Shown: positions 1 to 9,188, counted from the first letter of the stretch. The stretch: DNA of 64,000 nucleotides from JAGXFP01 sp046484585 (GCA_046484585.1 JAWOIQ010000093.1:8423-72422), one strand, 5' to 3'. Translations and numbers: made by a program. The notes: a model not told the origin generated them from the letters alone.

Positions 1-526
1 GACGCTGAATCAGCCGAAACCGGGTGGGGCCTTGCCTGCGCAGGATATTACCATGCAGGAGTCGCGCTTCAATCGACCGCTGCTCTTTATCGCCGCCTTC
101 CTGGCCCTGGCCTGGCTGGTAACCTTATCCTTTTTAATCAAGAGCAGGCGGCGCATGGCAGGACTGGCCAATGGAGGTGTAACGGAGAGCGGTGAGCAGG
201 ATAATCTCAGGGAAAAAGAGGCATTCCGGAAATTACGTCTTGCCTGCCGGGCCAACGATCCGATCAGGGCGAGAAAGGCCCTGATCGACTGGGCAAGAGC
301 CACGCCGAACGGGCACGGGGTGCGATCCGTTTCCGACCTGCGGAAAATCTATCCCGGTTCCGGTCTCGCCGTTATCATCGAAGAATTGGACCGAATTCTC
401 TATGGCCGGGAAGATCAACCGACCGAATGGCGCGGTAAAAAACTGCTTGAAGAGCTGGAGGCAATCAGAAAAACCGGAGCGGCAAAGCCCCGGCACAAAT
501 CGTCATTGCCGCAACTTTATAAGTGA
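1..526 (+). CDS. BatD-like membrane protein, C-terminal part (5' end outside window)
   Basis: The frame is open from the first complete codon at position 2, so the gene enters from the left and only its last 175 or so residues are seen. A hydrophobic segment (around FIAAFLALAWLVTLSFLI) is followed by a basic stretch (KSRRR) and a soluble tail with RKALIDWAR and a final helical segment ending WRGKKLLEELEAIRK. This order, one membrane span and then a short helical cytoplasmic tail, resembles the C-terminus of BatD/BatE-type oxygen-tolerance proteins, which are usually encoded with MoxR and von Willebrand factor proteins. Those partners would lie upstream and cannot be seen. The family call rests on this tail alone and is moderate. 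Confidence 0.6.
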   Translation, partial: TLNQPKPGGALPAQDITMQESRFNRPLLFIAAFLALAWLVTLSFLIKSRRRMAGLANGGVTESGEQDNLREKEAFRKLRLACRANDPIRARKALIDWARATPNGHGVRSVSDLRKIYPGSGLAVIIEELDRILYGREDQPTEWRGKKLLEELEAIRKTGAAKPRHKSSLPQLYK

Positions 527-1018
527 GATCGTCCAAGACCATTTTTTGTCGCTGTTGATTTTTTCGGCCAAAGCTCCGGACAGGTCAAATGTGCAGGACG
601 ATTATTTCGCCCGGCTGGTTTAGTGCCGGAAGCCCTCGCCCTAATTACACGTAATCCCCCGAAGCATAGTAAGTATTCCGAGCCACCGGACTCCTCCCAA
701 TATCTTTCCATCACTAATTAGATAAACCGCCAAGATAATCTTAGATATAGCTTGAAATTCGGTTTTGTTTTCAGTAAATTGCAAAATCCCGAACAATGAT
801 GAATGACAATTCACCAACATTGATACGTGCTATGTTATTAATTAAAGGTATAAAATCGTCTCTTGGCCAAGGTTGTAAAAACGGTGCGCTTTCACTTTCA
901 GCCATCGATTGTACAACCACACCCAATCCATTTACTGCCCGGCCGGGACATATGCCTCTTAAACAGTTAACCCATTTACTTTTTATAAGAATTTATATGT
1001 TTTTTAAGGAGCTTAAAA
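527..1018. other. Intergenic region upstream of folD, no gene seen
   Basis: About 490 bp between the BatD-like gene and folD. The second half (about 700-1010) is clearly AT-rich, as expected for a promoter region. A strong Shine-Dalgarno (AAGGAG, about 1007-1012) precedes folD. I see no convincing terminator, riboswitch or tRNA. Short open frames here have no family-like features and are not reported. Confidence 0.5.
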
Positions 1019-1906
1019 ATGAGTGCCAAAATTATCAGTGGCGTCGAAATCGCCAAGGCCATCCGTAAGGAGTTAAAAGAAGAGGTAGAAGAACTCAAAG
1101 CAAAACATAATGTAGTCCCCGGTCTGGTTACCATTCTGGTCGGAGAAGATCCCGCTTCCGTTTCCTACGTTACGGCAAAAAGCAAGACCGCCCACGCTCT
1201 GGGAATTTATTCGGAGCAGGTGGATATGCCCGCCGATACCACTGAAAAGGAACTGCTGGATCAGATCGACAAGTTCAATAAAGATAAAAAGATTCACGGC
1301 ATCCTCGTTCAGTTGCCCCTGCCCAAGCATATCGACGAAGGCAAGGTCCTCTACGCAATTGATCCTGACAAGGATGTCGATGGATTCCATCCCGTAAATG
1401 TCGGCAAAATGGTCCTCGGCGAGCGTTGCTTTCTGCCCTGTACCCCCCATGGCATTCTTCAGATGTTGCAAAGAAGCGGTGTTGAGACCAGCGGCGCCGA
1501 AGTCGTCATCCTCGGCCGCAGCAACATCGTCGGCAAGCCCATGGCCAACCTGATGCTGCAGAAACGTGCCGCGGGCAACGCCACAGTAACTCTCTGCCAT
1601 ACCCGAACCAAAGACACTGATTTCCACACCAAACGCGCCGATATCCTGATCGCCGCCGTCGGCGTCCCCAATCTTGTCAAGGCCGATCAAGTTAAAGAAG
1701 GCGTTGTCATTATCGATGTCGGCGTCAATCGGGTCGGTATGTCTGAAAATGGTAAGGCCATCCTGGCCGGTGATGTGGATTTCGAATCCGTCAAGGAGAA
1801 GGCTTCCTTCATCACCCCTGTGCCCGGTGGCGTTGGTCCGATGACCATTACCATGCTGATGAAAAACACCGTTCAGGCAGCAAAACAGGCTACGGGTCTG
1901 CTATAA
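1019..1906 (+). CDS. folD: Bifunctional methylene-THF dehydrogenase / methenyl-THF cyclohydrolase
   Basis: Interconverts 5,10-methylene-, methenyl- and 10-formyl-tetrahydrofolate in the methyl branch of the Wood-Ljungdahl pathway. The 295-residue length is normal for FolD. The catalytic YxxxK is at Tyr50/Lys54 (YVTAK), followed by the QLPLP motif, DVDGFHP, PCTPHGI, the NAD(P)-binding GRSNIVGKP loop and the C-terminal signature PVPGGVGPMT. The ATG at 1019 has a clear AAGGAG ribosome-binding site. It is the first gene of the acetyl-CoA pathway cluster, 168 bp upstream of cooS. The THF ligase (fhs) that would feed it is not in the window. Confidence 0.97.
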   Translation: MSAKIISGVEIAKAIRKELKEEVEELKAKHNVVPGLVTILVGEDPASVSYVTAKSKTAHALGIYSEQVDMPADTTEKELLDQIDKFNKDKKIHGILVQLPLPKHIDEGKVLYAIDPDKDVDGFHPVNVGKMVLGERCFLPCTPHGILQMLQRSGVETSGAEVVILGRSNIVGKPMANLMLQKRAAGNATVTLCHTRTKDTDFHTKRADILIAAVGVPNLVKADQVKEGVVIIDVGVNRVGMSENGKAILAGDVDFESVKEKASFITPVPGGVGPMTITMLMKNTVQAAKQATGLL

Positions 1907-1990
1907 CCAGAACCTGCCGGTTTTCCGTTCGCCAGCCTCCGTTTTTTTTCAGGTCTGTGGCATTTTCTTCGGAAAATCCTTATATTGATA

Positions 1991-2029
1991 CGTTCGGCGG
2001 ATGTATTTGTGCGTCCGGCGGATGTATTT
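1991..2029 (+). repeat. Two 18-bp direct repeats upstream of cooS
   Basis: Positions 1991-2008 and 2012-2029 carry the same 18-mer with one mismatch (core CGGCGGATGTATTT), with a 21-bp period. Two helical turns between identical sites, placed 45-85 bp before the cooS start, suggest binding sites for a dimeric or cooperative regulator. This function is inferred; only the repeat is seen. Confidence 0.45.
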
Positions 2030-2074
2030 TCTAGTCATACCATTTAAGAATCGACGAAACAATTGAGGTACACG

Positions 2075-4078
2075 ATGGCTGTCAAAAGAAATGGATGTGA
2101 AGGCTGTGCGGATATAACCTGCGTGTCCACCAAGGAAGTTCTCTCCCAGGATATCGCTAAGAATGTAGTCACTGCCTATGACCGGATCGCGTCACGTGGC
2201 ATGGCCGCCTGCCTGTTCGGCTCCGGCGGCACCTGCTGTAAAAACTGTAATATGGGCCCATGCCAGATCATTGATGGAGTGGAAGAGATGATCGGGGTCT
2301 GCGGGGCTACCGCCGATACGGTCGCTTCCCGGAATATCGCGAGGACGATCGCCTCCGGAACCGCAGCCCATACCGATCATGCCAGGGAAATGATCAAGGG
2401 CTTTATCGCCACCGCCAAGGGCGAAACCGAAAACGAGATCAAGGACGTCGAAAAACTGCACAAGATCGCCGCCATTTACGATATCGAGGTGGAAGGGCGG
2501 GACAAGAATGAAATCGCTCTGGAACTCGGCGAAAAGGCCTTGGCCGAATTCGGCAGTCAGACCGACGATCCGATCACCATGCTCAAAAGAGCTCCGGAGA
2601 AGCGCCAGAAAATCTGGAAAAAACTCGGCGTCGAGCCGCGCGGTTTCGACCGGGAAGTGACCGAGATGATGCATCGCACCCATATGGGGGTCGATCAGGA
2701 ATATCATAATATAATGTTGCAGGCCTCCCGCTGCGCCCTTGCCGATGGCTGGGGCTCGTCAATGCTTTCCACCGAACTGACCGACATTATGTTCGGCACC
2801 CCGGTACCCCGCCGGGCCACGGTCGATCTCGGCTGCCTCAAACCGGATCAGGTCAACATCACCGTGCACGGGCATGAGCCGCTGCTCGCCGAGGCCCTCT
2901 GTATCGCCGCCCAGGAAGAAGACATGCAGGCTCTGGCCAAGAAGGCCGGCGCCAAGGGGATCAATCTGGCCGGGGTCTGTTGTACCGGTAACGAGATCCT
3001 GATGCGCCGCGGCATTCCGGTCGCGGCAGGCTTTGTCCAGCAGGAAATGGTCCTCGCCACCGGCGCGGTCGAGGCGATGGTGGTCGACGTCCAGTGCGTC
3101 ATGCAGTCGGTGGCCCAGGTCGCCAAGAATTTCCATACCGACATCATTACCACTAACTACCGGGCCAAGATGCCGGACGCCGTTCATATCCAGTTCGAGG
3201 AAGAAGACGCGATGGGCAGCGCCAAGGAGATCCTCAAGAAGGCCATCTCCAATTACAAGAAGCGCAGCCCGGCCGCCTTTATTCCCATCTCCAACAAGCT
3301 CGATGTAGTTGTCGGCTTCAGCCACGAGACCATCAACTACATGCTCGGCGGCAGTTTCCGGGCCAGCTATCGGCCCTTGAACGACAACATCATCAATGGC
3401 CGGATTCGCGGGGTAGCGGCGATCGTCGGTTGCGACAACTATAAATATTCCGATGACGCCCATGAAATCATCGCCCGGGAGTTGATCAAGAACAATATCC
3501 TGGTCCTGGCCACCGGCTGCGCGGCCACTTCCCTGGGCAAGGCCGGGCTGCTTCGACCCGAGGCCGCCGAGTTCTGCGGCGACAGCCTCGGCGAAGTCTG
3601 CGAGACCGTCGGCATGCCGCCGGTTCTGCATATGGGCTCCTGCGTCGATAACAGCCGGATCCTGATCGCGGCCACCGAGATGGTCAGGGAAGGGGGCTTG
3701 GGCGAGGATATTTCCGACCTGCCCGCCATCGGCACCGCCCCTCTCTATATGAGTGAAAAGGCGGTGGCCATCGGCCAGTATTTCGTGGCCAGCGGCGCCC
3801 AGGTGGTTTTCCAGAGCCTTCCGGTCAGCGGTGCCAAGGAGTTCGACAAGTACATGACCGAGGGCATGATGGAGACCTACGGCGCCCACTGGAATATCGC
3901 CGAGGATCCCAAGGAAATCGCCCGGATCATGATCGAGAAGATCGAGCAGAAGCGCGAGGCCCTCGGCATCAACAAGAAATCGGAGAGGGTTCTCTTCGAC
4001 ATGGATATGCGTCGTGATCTCGGCAGCGGCTCCGGCATTGGCGACGTTGGTTGCACCGGTCCGCAACACAAATCATAA
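2075..4078 (+). CDS. cooS: Anaerobic Ni-Fe carbon monoxide dehydrogenase catalytic subunit
   Basis: Interconverts CO and CO2 and, with AcsB, forms the bifunctional CODH/acetyl-CoA synthase. The 667-residue product has the expected N-terminal cluster ligands: Cys46 and Cys54 (D-cluster, shared between subunits of the dimer) and Cys55, Cys58, Cys63 and Cys76 (B-cluster) within FGSGGTCCKNCNMGPC. C-cluster elements follow: VHGHEPLL (His about 265), GVCCTGNE (about 302), VDVQC, IVGCDN, ATGCAA, GSCVDNSR and the catalytic-Lys segment YMSEKAV. I chose the ATG at 2075 because GAGG lies 6 nt upstream; a TTG twelve bases earlier is in frame but lacks a site. No cooC nickel-insertion gene lies next to it. 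Confidence 0.97.
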   Translation: MAVKRNGCEGCADITCVSTKEVLSQDIAKNVVTAYDRIASRGMAACLFGSGGTCCKNCNMGPCQIIDGVEEMIGVCGATADTVASRNIARTIASGTAAHTDHAREMIKGFIATAKGETENEIKDVEKLHKIAAIYDIEVEGRDKNEIALELGEKALAEFGSQTDDPITMLKRAPEKRQKIWKKLGVEPRGFDREVTEMMHRTHMGVDQEYHNIMLQASRCALADGWGSSMLSTELTDIMFGTPVPRRATVDLGCLKPDQVNITVHGHEPLLAEALCIAAQEEDMQALAKKAGAKGINLAGVCCTGNEILMRRGIPVAAGFVQQEMVLATGAVEAMVVDVQCVMQSVAQVAKNFHTDIITTNYRAKMPDAVHIQFEEEDAMGSAKEILKKAISNYKKRSPAAFIPISNKLDVVVGFSHETINYMLGGSFRASYRPLNDNIINGRIRGVAAIVGCDNYKYSDDAHEIIARELIKNNILVLATGCAATSLGKAGLLRPEAAEFCGDSLGEVCETVGMPPVLHMGSCVDNSRILIAATEMVREGGLGEDISDLPAIGTAPLYMSEKAVAIGQYFVASGAQVVFQSLPVSGAKEFDKYMTEGMMETYGAHWNIAEDPKEIARIMIEKIEQKREALGINKKSERVLFDMDMRRDLGSGSGIGDVGCTGPQHKS

Positions 4079-4090
4079 AGCATATATTAT

Positions 4091-4145
4091 ACCTACAGGG
4101 CATAAGTTTCGTTTGAGCAGACAAGCTGCTCAACTCAGCTTTAAT
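4091..4145 (+). repeat. Dispersed hairpin repeat R1, copy 1
   Basis: Copy of a roughly 50-bp element seen eight times in the window. It begins with an ACAGGGCATAAGTTTCG block, then a hairpin GAGCAG-ACAAG-CTGCTC, then AACTCAGCTTTA. This copy sits between cooS and the metF::acsD gene and leaves 30 bp before that start codon. Confidence 0.8.
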
Positions 4146-4172
4146 AATTGAATTCAAGGATACAGATATCAG

Positions 4173-6806
4173 ATGAAATCGGGTAGCCGTCTAGAACGGA
4201 TTCTAAATTCAGGTGGTTTTGCCGTGACCGGCGAACTTGGGCCGCCGAAGAGTGGTGATCCGGAAGTTGTTCGAGAGAAGGCGCGTCTTCTTAAGGGTAA
4301 TGTCGATGCCGTCAATATAACCGATTGCCAGACCGCTATTGTCAGGATGTCCAGCATCGGGGCCGGACTGATCACCCTCTCCGAGGGGGTCGAACCGGTA
4401 ATTCAGATGACCTGCCGGGACCGGAACCGAATCGGCATGCAGAGCGATATCCTAGGGGCCGCCGCCCTGGGTCTGAAAAATCTGCTTTGTCTGACCGGCG
4501 ATCACCAGAAATTCGGCAACCATCCCGGCGCCAAAGGGGTCTTCGACATGGACTCTATCCAGCTTTTGGGGATGGTCAGGGAGATGCGGGATGAAAAAAG
4601 GTTTCAGAGCGGCGACGAAATCAAAAACCACGAACCCCGGCTGTTTTTAGGGGCCGCCGCCAATCCCTTTGCCGAACCGGCCGACTACCGGGCAGCCCGC
4701 CTGGGCAAGAAAGTTGCCAACGGAGCCGATTTCATCCAGACCCAGATCGTCTACAACGTCGATAAATTCAGGCAGTTCATGAAAATGGTCTGCGATCTCG
4801 GTATCGACGAAAATGTTCACATCCTTGCCGGGGTTACGCCGCCCCGTTCCATCGGCATGGCCCGCTACATGAAAAATTTCGTCCCCGGCATGGATGTGCC
4901 GGACGAGGTTATCGACCGCCTCCGGGGGGCCGCCGACAAGGAGGATGAAGGCATTAATATTTGTGTCGACATTATCAACCAGGTCAAGGAGATCAAGGGC
5001 ATCTCCGGCGTCCATATCATGGCCATCGAATGGGAAAGCGCGGTACCGGAGATCGTCAAACGGGCCGGTCTCGCCGATCGTCCGCGCTTTGACGATGAGC
5101 TTGCCACGGTGAGCCCACCCCGGGATACGCAAGTAGTTATCGGTGAAGCGAAAACCGCCGAGTCAGCCGAAGATAAAGACGAGATTATTGCGGCGGCCAG
5201 GATCGAGGCGGAGAAGTTGATCGCCGAAGCCAGGGAAGAGGTCGCCAGAATGCGGACCCAAGCCGCTTCGACCGCCACCCCGACAACCACTGTTCACGAA
5301 AGTATTGAATCAGACGATGCAGGAGAACACGAAATGAACGAAAGAGAACGTCAGATGGCTCTTGAAACGGTCCGGACCGGCCTTGATGCCCTTAAAAAGT
5401 CCTTCGGACTGTCCAATGATCAATTTGAGGCCCTGGTTAAATTTGCCACTACCGAAGCTATTTTAATGAAGGAACCGCCGACCGGCGCCGCCGCAGCTTC
5501 GGCTCCTGCCACGCCGGCGAAACCGGCCGCTGCCGCGGAAACAACTCCGGCTGCGTCTGCCCGTCCTGCTCAGCCTGCTCCCGCGGTTGACACGGCCAAG
5601 GAAGAGGAAGCCAAGGCAGCTGCCGAATCCGCCAGAAAGGCCGAACTTGAGAAGAAAGCGGTGGAGGAAGCGGCCAGGAAGGCAGAGCTGGAGAAACAGG
5701 CTGCTGCCGAAACCGTTCCGCCGAAAGAGGTTAAAAAGGAAGCTGAACCTTCCGAGGCCAAGAAGAGCGCCGCCAAGCCCTCGGTCAAAAAGACCGGCGG
5801 CGGCGAAGCAGCCGGGGCTACCGCCCTGGCCCATGAGGAAACTCCCCTGGCCGAGCGTTCCACCAAGGTTGCCGAAGATAATTACAAAGTCAAATACACC
5901 GGCAAGATCAGGGAGACCGTTCTCGGCAGCGGTGACCATACCGTCAAGGTCGGCGGCGCCGATACCATGCCGTTCCAGCTCTATGAAGGCGAGATGCCGA
6001 ACAAGCCCCTGATCGCCATGGACATTCTCGACTATGAGCCCGATGAATGGCCCGAGACCCTGACCCGCCATTTTGCCGGAGTGATGGACAACCCCCTGAA
6101 CTGGGCCCGGAAATGCATCGATGATTATCAGGCCGAAGCCATCTGCCTGTCGCTGATGAGCACCGACCCCAACGGTATGAACCGCTCCGCCGCCGATGCG
6201 GCGAAAATCGCCGCCGAGGTCGTGAATAATATTGAAGTGCCCCTGATCCTCTGGGGCTGTGGCAACAGTGACAAGGATACCGAAACCCTGCGGGAGATCA
6301 CCTCCCTGGTCGGCGACAAGAAGGTCTGCCTGGCGCCGCTGTCCGATGCGAACTATCGCTCGATCGGCGCGACCGCCATGGCCTTTCATCACCCGATGGT
6401 TGCCGCTTCTCCCATTGACGTAAACCTTGCCAAGCAGTTGAATATTCTCCTCGAAAATCTCGGGGTTTCCCTTGATTCGGTCCTGATCGATCCGTCCATC
6501 GGCGCCCTCGGTTACGGCATTGAATATACTTATTCGGTTATGGAACGGATTCGGCTGGCGGCAATGACCCAGCAGGACGAGAAACTGCAGGTGCCCTTTA
6601 TCTGCAATCTCGGGCGCGAGGTCTGGAAGGCCAAGGAAACCAAATTGCCGACCGACGAGCTTCTCGGCGATCAAGAACGACGCGGCGTTCTGATGGAAGC
6701 CATGACCGCTTCCTGCATGCTGGTTGCCGGCGGAGAGGTTCTGATCATGCGGCATCCGCAGGCCATCGCGCTCACCAAGTCCCTGATTGACGGACTTGTT
6801 GATTAA
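4173..6806 (+). CDS. Fusion: MetF-type methylene-THF reductase + AcsD (corrinoid Fe-S protein small subunit)
   Basis: One uninterrupted 877-residue frame holds two pathway proteins. Residues 1 to about 310 are a MetF-type TIM barrel (FAVTGELGPPKSGDPEVV, NITDCQTA, TCRDRNRIGMQSD, CLTGDH, FIQTQIVYN, AGVTPPRS), which would reduce methylene-THF to methyl-THF. Residues about 340-385 form a charged helix. Residues about 455-560 are an Ala/Lys/Glu/Pro-rich linker. Residues about 575-877 match AcsD/CdhD, the small subunit of the corrinoid iron-sulfur protein (KVGGADTMPFQLYEGEMPNK, DILDYEPDEWP, DPSIGALGYGIEYTYSV). A second ATG at 5334 has AGGAG at 5321-5325, so AcsD of about 490 residues may also be made alone. 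Neighbours cooS and acsB fit both roles. Confidence 0.9.
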   Translation: MKSGSRLERILNSGGFAVTGELGPPKSGDPEVVREKARLLKGNVDAVNITDCQTAIVRMSSIGAGLITLSEGVEPVIQMTCRDRNRIGMQSDILGAAALGLKNLLCLTGDHQKFGNHPGAKGVFDMDSIQLLGMVREMRDEKRFQSGDEIKNHEPRLFLGAAANPFAEPADYRAARLGKKVANGADFIQTQIVYNVDKFRQFMKMVCDLGIDENVHILAGVTPPRSIGMARYMKNFVPGMDVPDEVIDRLRGAADKEDEGINICVDIINQVKEIKGISGVHIMAIEWESAVPEIVKRAGLADRPRFDDELATVSPPRDTQVVIGEAKTAESAEDKDEIIAAARIEAEKLIAEAREEVARMRTQAASTATPTTTVHESIESDDAGEHEMNERERQMALETVRTGLDALKKSFGLSNDQFEALVKFATTEAILMKEPPTGAAAASAPATPAKPAAAAETTPAASARPAQPAPAVDTAKEEEAKAAAESARKAELEKKAVEEAARKAELEKQAAAETVPPKEVKKEAEPSEAKKSAAKPSVKKTGGGEAAGATALAHEETPLAERSTKVAEDNYKVKYTGKIRETVLGSGDHTVKVGGADTMPFQLYEGEMPNKPLIAMDILDYEPDEWPETLTRHFAGVMDNPLNWARKCIDDYQAEAICLSLMSTDPNGMNRSAADAAKIAAEVVNNIEVPLILWGCGNSDKDTETLREITSLVGDKKVCLAPLSDANYRSIGATAMAFHHPMVAASPIDVNLAKQLNILLENLGVSLDSVLIDPSIGALGYGIEYTYSVMERIRLAAMTQQDEKLQVPFICNLGREVWKAKETKLPTDELLGDQERRGVLMEAMTASCMLVAGGEVLIMRHPQAIALTKSLIDGLVD
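5321..5336 (+). promoter_or_regulatory. Internal ribosome-binding site and ATG at the MetF/AcsD junction
   Basis: AGGAG at 5321-5325 is followed after 8 nt by an in-frame ATG (5334-5336; codon 388 of the fusion). The sequence after it (MNERERQMALETVRTG) looks like a natural N-terminus. This would allow separate production of the AcsD part, or it marks the former start of an ancestral acsD gene. Use in the cell is inferred. Confidence 0.5.
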
Positions 6807-6873
6807 ATAGATTAGCGTGCAACCTGGTTTAGCACCGCAATGCCCAAATCATAAAAATATCAGGAGTTAAAAA

Positions 6874-9078
6874 ATGTCCAAGATTATCTGTTCAGCCGCC
6901 ATAAGGGGCGCTCACAAGATTATCGATATGGCCGAAGAGAAGTACGAAGAAGCCATCAAGAAATACGGTCCGGAACAGGAAGTCGCTTTTCCGAATACCG
7001 CCTACTTTCTGCCTGTGATTTATTCAATGCTGGGCGCCAAGGTAACCAATCTGGGCGACATGAAGGATATTTTCCTTGAAACCCGCAAATTACTGCCTCC
7101 CCAGGTGACGGACAATCTCTGGCTGCCATACCTGGCGCCCGCCCTCGACGCCGGCATGGCGACCTTTTTCGCCGAGGAGATGTTTGAGGCGATCCGTTAT
7201 CTGGAGAACGGCGAATTCTACACCCAAACCGAGGATCCCTCGGCCGAGAATCTCTGGCTGGGCGCCGCGGACGACGTTATCTTCCGGAAGAGGGGGGTTG
7301 AATTTGTCGACGGCACCGCTCCCGGTTTCGCCGCCATCATGGGAGCGCCGCCCAACAAGGACGTGGCCAGCAAGATTGCCTTGGAACTTCAGGAAAAAAA
7401 TCTCTACATCTTCATGCACGACGAATCAGACGGAGTGCGGATGCCCGAACAGCTGGTCAACAACGATGTCCAGGTCGGCTGGGGGACTCGGCTGGTGCCT
7501 TTCGGCCCGACCTATACCTCCGCGGTTTTCGCCATCGGCTTTGCCTGCCGGGTGGCCATGGCCTTCGGCGGCATCAAACCGGGCGATTACCGGGGCAATC
7601 TGATCTATAACAAGAACCGCACCTTTGCTTTCGTCATGGCTTTCGGTCCGGTTTGCGACGAATGGTACGCCAATGCGGCCGGCGCCATCAACTGGGGTTT
7701 CCCGACCATCTCGGACTACGATATTCCCGAAGTCCTGCCCACCGGAATCTGCACTTACGAACACGTGGTCAGCAACATCCCCCACGACGAGATCGTCCAG
7801 AAGGCCATTGAAGTCCGGGGCCTGAAGGTCAATATCACCAAGATCGATATTCCGATGTCTTTCGGTCCCGCCTTTGAGGGTGAACGGATCCGTAAGGACG
7901 ATCTGTTCATGGAATGCGGCGGCGGCCGGACCAACGGCGTCGAAGTCCTGATCTCCAAGGATCTCGACGAGGTGGAGGATGGCCGGGTTACCGTGGAAGG
8001 ACCCGACATTAAAGATATTGAAGCAGGCCAGAACCTGCCGCTCGCCATACTGGTCGAAGTAGCCGGCCGCGAGATGCAGTCGGATTTCGAGCCGATTCTC
8101 GAACGCCAGTTCCATCACCTGATCAACTATATCCAGGGCATCATGCACATGGGCCAGCGTAATATCATGTGGGTCAGAATCGGCAAGGCCGCGGTCGAAA
8201 AGGGCTTCTCTTTCGAACATTTCGGCCGGGTCCTGCACGGCAAGCTCCACCAGGAGTTCGGTGCGATTGTCGATAAGATCCAGGTCAAGATCTATACCAC
8301 CGATGAAAAGGTCCAGGAAATTACCGATCTGGCCCGCAATGTCTACGATGAACGTGACAAACGGCTGGGCAGCATGACCGACGAAACCGAGGAAGTGTTC
8401 TACAGCTGCACCCTGTGCCAGTCTTTCGCTCCCAGTCATGTCTGCATTATCACCCCGGAAAGGATCGGGATGTGCGGCGCTTATAACTGGCTGGACGGCA
8501 AGGCCTCCTACCAGATCAACCCGACCGGCCCCAACCAGCCGATCGAAAAGGGTGAGTGCCTTGACGAGGCCCTGGGCGTTTTCAAAGGTATTAACGATTT
8601 CGTCTCCCAGGCCTCCCGTGGCGCGGTAACCGATCTGTCCTGCTACTCGCTGATGACCGATCCGATGACCGCCTGCGGCTGTTTCGAAGCGATTGCCGCC
8701 ATGCTCCCCCAGTGCAACGGCATCATGGTGGTCAACCGCGATTACATGGGCATGACCCCGAGCGGCATGAAGTTCACCACCCTGGCTGGCATGGCCGGCG
8801 GCGGCGCCCAGACTCCGGGTTTCATGGGGGTCAGCAAGCATTATATGACCAGCCGCAAGCTGTTCATGGCCGAAGGCGGTCTTGAGCGCGTGGTCTGGCT
8901 GCCCAAATCAATGAAGGACGAGATTGCCGACAAGCTCAAGGAATGTTGCGCGGAGATCGGCAAACCGGAACTCTTCGACATGATCGCCACCGAGGAGAAC
9001 GGCACCACAGAGGAAGAAATCCTCAAGTTTCTCCAGGAAAAAGGCCATCCCGCCCTCTCCATGGAATCGGTCGTTTAA
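6874..9078 (+). CDS. acsB: CO-methylating acetyl-CoA synthase
   Basis: Joins CO, a corrinoid-bound methyl group and CoA into acetyl-CoA (or the reverse). The 734-residue length equals that of bacterial AcsB. The A-cluster ligands are visible: Cys512, Cys515, Cys524 and Cys534 for the [4Fe-4S] cubane (CTLCQSFAPSHVC, then GMCGAY) and the Cys601-Gly602-Cys603 motif (ACGCFE) that binds the distal nickel, with Cys515 bridging to the proximal metal. These sit six residues later than in the Moorella enzyme. The N-terminal CODH-interacting domain (AFPNTAYFLPVIYSMLG) is intact, so this is the bacterial long form. CAGGAG lies just before the ATG. A 215-bp structured gap separates it from acsC. Confidence 0.97.
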   Translation: MSKIICSAAIRGAHKIIDMAEEKYEEAIKKYGPEQEVAFPNTAYFLPVIYSMLGAKVTNLGDMKDIFLETRKLLPPQVTDNLWLPYLAPALDAGMATFFAEEMFEAIRYLENGEFYTQTEDPSAENLWLGAADDVIFRKRGVEFVDGTAPGFAAIMGAPPNKDVASKIALELQEKNLYIFMHDESDGVRMPEQLVNNDVQVGWGTRLVPFGPTYTSAVFAIGFACRVAMAFGGIKPGDYRGNLIYNKNRTFAFVMAFGPVCDEWYANAAGAINWGFPTISDYDIPEVLPTGICTYEHVVSNIPHDEIVQKAIEVRGLKVNITKIDIPMSFGPAFEGERIRKDDLFMECGGGRTNGVEVLISKDLDEVEDGRVTVEGPDIKDIEAGQNLPLAILVEVAGREMQSDFEPILERQFHHLINYIQGIMHMGQRNIMWVRIGKAAVEKGFSFEHFGRVLHGKLHQEFGAIVDKIQVKIYTTDEKVQEITDLARNVYDERDKRLGSMTDETEEVFYSCTLCQSFAPSHVCIITPERIGMCGAYNWLDGKASYQINPTGPNQPIEKGECLDEALGVFKGINDFVSQASRGAVTDLSCYSLMTDPMTACGCFEAIAAMLPQCNGIMVVNRDYMGMTPSGMKFTTLAGMAGGGAQTPGFMGVSKHYMTSRKLFMAEGGLERVVWLPKSMKDEIADKLKECCAEIGKPELFDMIATEENGTTEEEILKFLQEKGHPALSMESVV

Positions 9079-9080
9079 TG

Positions 9081-9188
9081 GTAACCGCTCAGCAGCACCA
9101 CATCTTTGGACAAGCTGCCCGGCTTACGTACACGAGGTACGCGGCGCCGGTCCGCTTGTCCAAATCTGCACCACTGCTGAACGGTTAC
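9081..9188. repeat. 108-bp cruciform-like inverted repeat between acsB and acsC
   Basis: The outer arms GTAACCGCTCAGCAG (9081-9095) and CTGCTGAACGGTTAC (9174-9188) pair with one mismatch. The inner arms TTTGGACAAGC and GCTTGTCCAAA pair perfectly, and the core TTACGTAC / GTACGCG forms a further stem around a 5-nt loop. The element begins 2 bp after the acsB stop. It may attenuate or process the acs transcript, or may be a palindromic repetitive element; a related core occurs at 37031-37056. Confidence 0.75.

Noticed and set aside
796..1068. Open frame running from the folD leader into folD in another frame
   Set aside because: It overlaps the folD start, has no ribosome-binding site and no protein-like pattern.
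1942..1951. T-run after folD as a rho-independent terminator
   Set aside because: No stable stem precedes the eight T residues.
2759..4069. Long open frame (about 436 codons) antisense to cooS, and similar long antisense frames opposite metF::acsD, acsB, fdhA and hdrA (e.g. 15296-17971)
   Set aside because: They mirror the high-GC codon pattern of strongly supported genes, show no family motifs and have no ribosome-binding sites.
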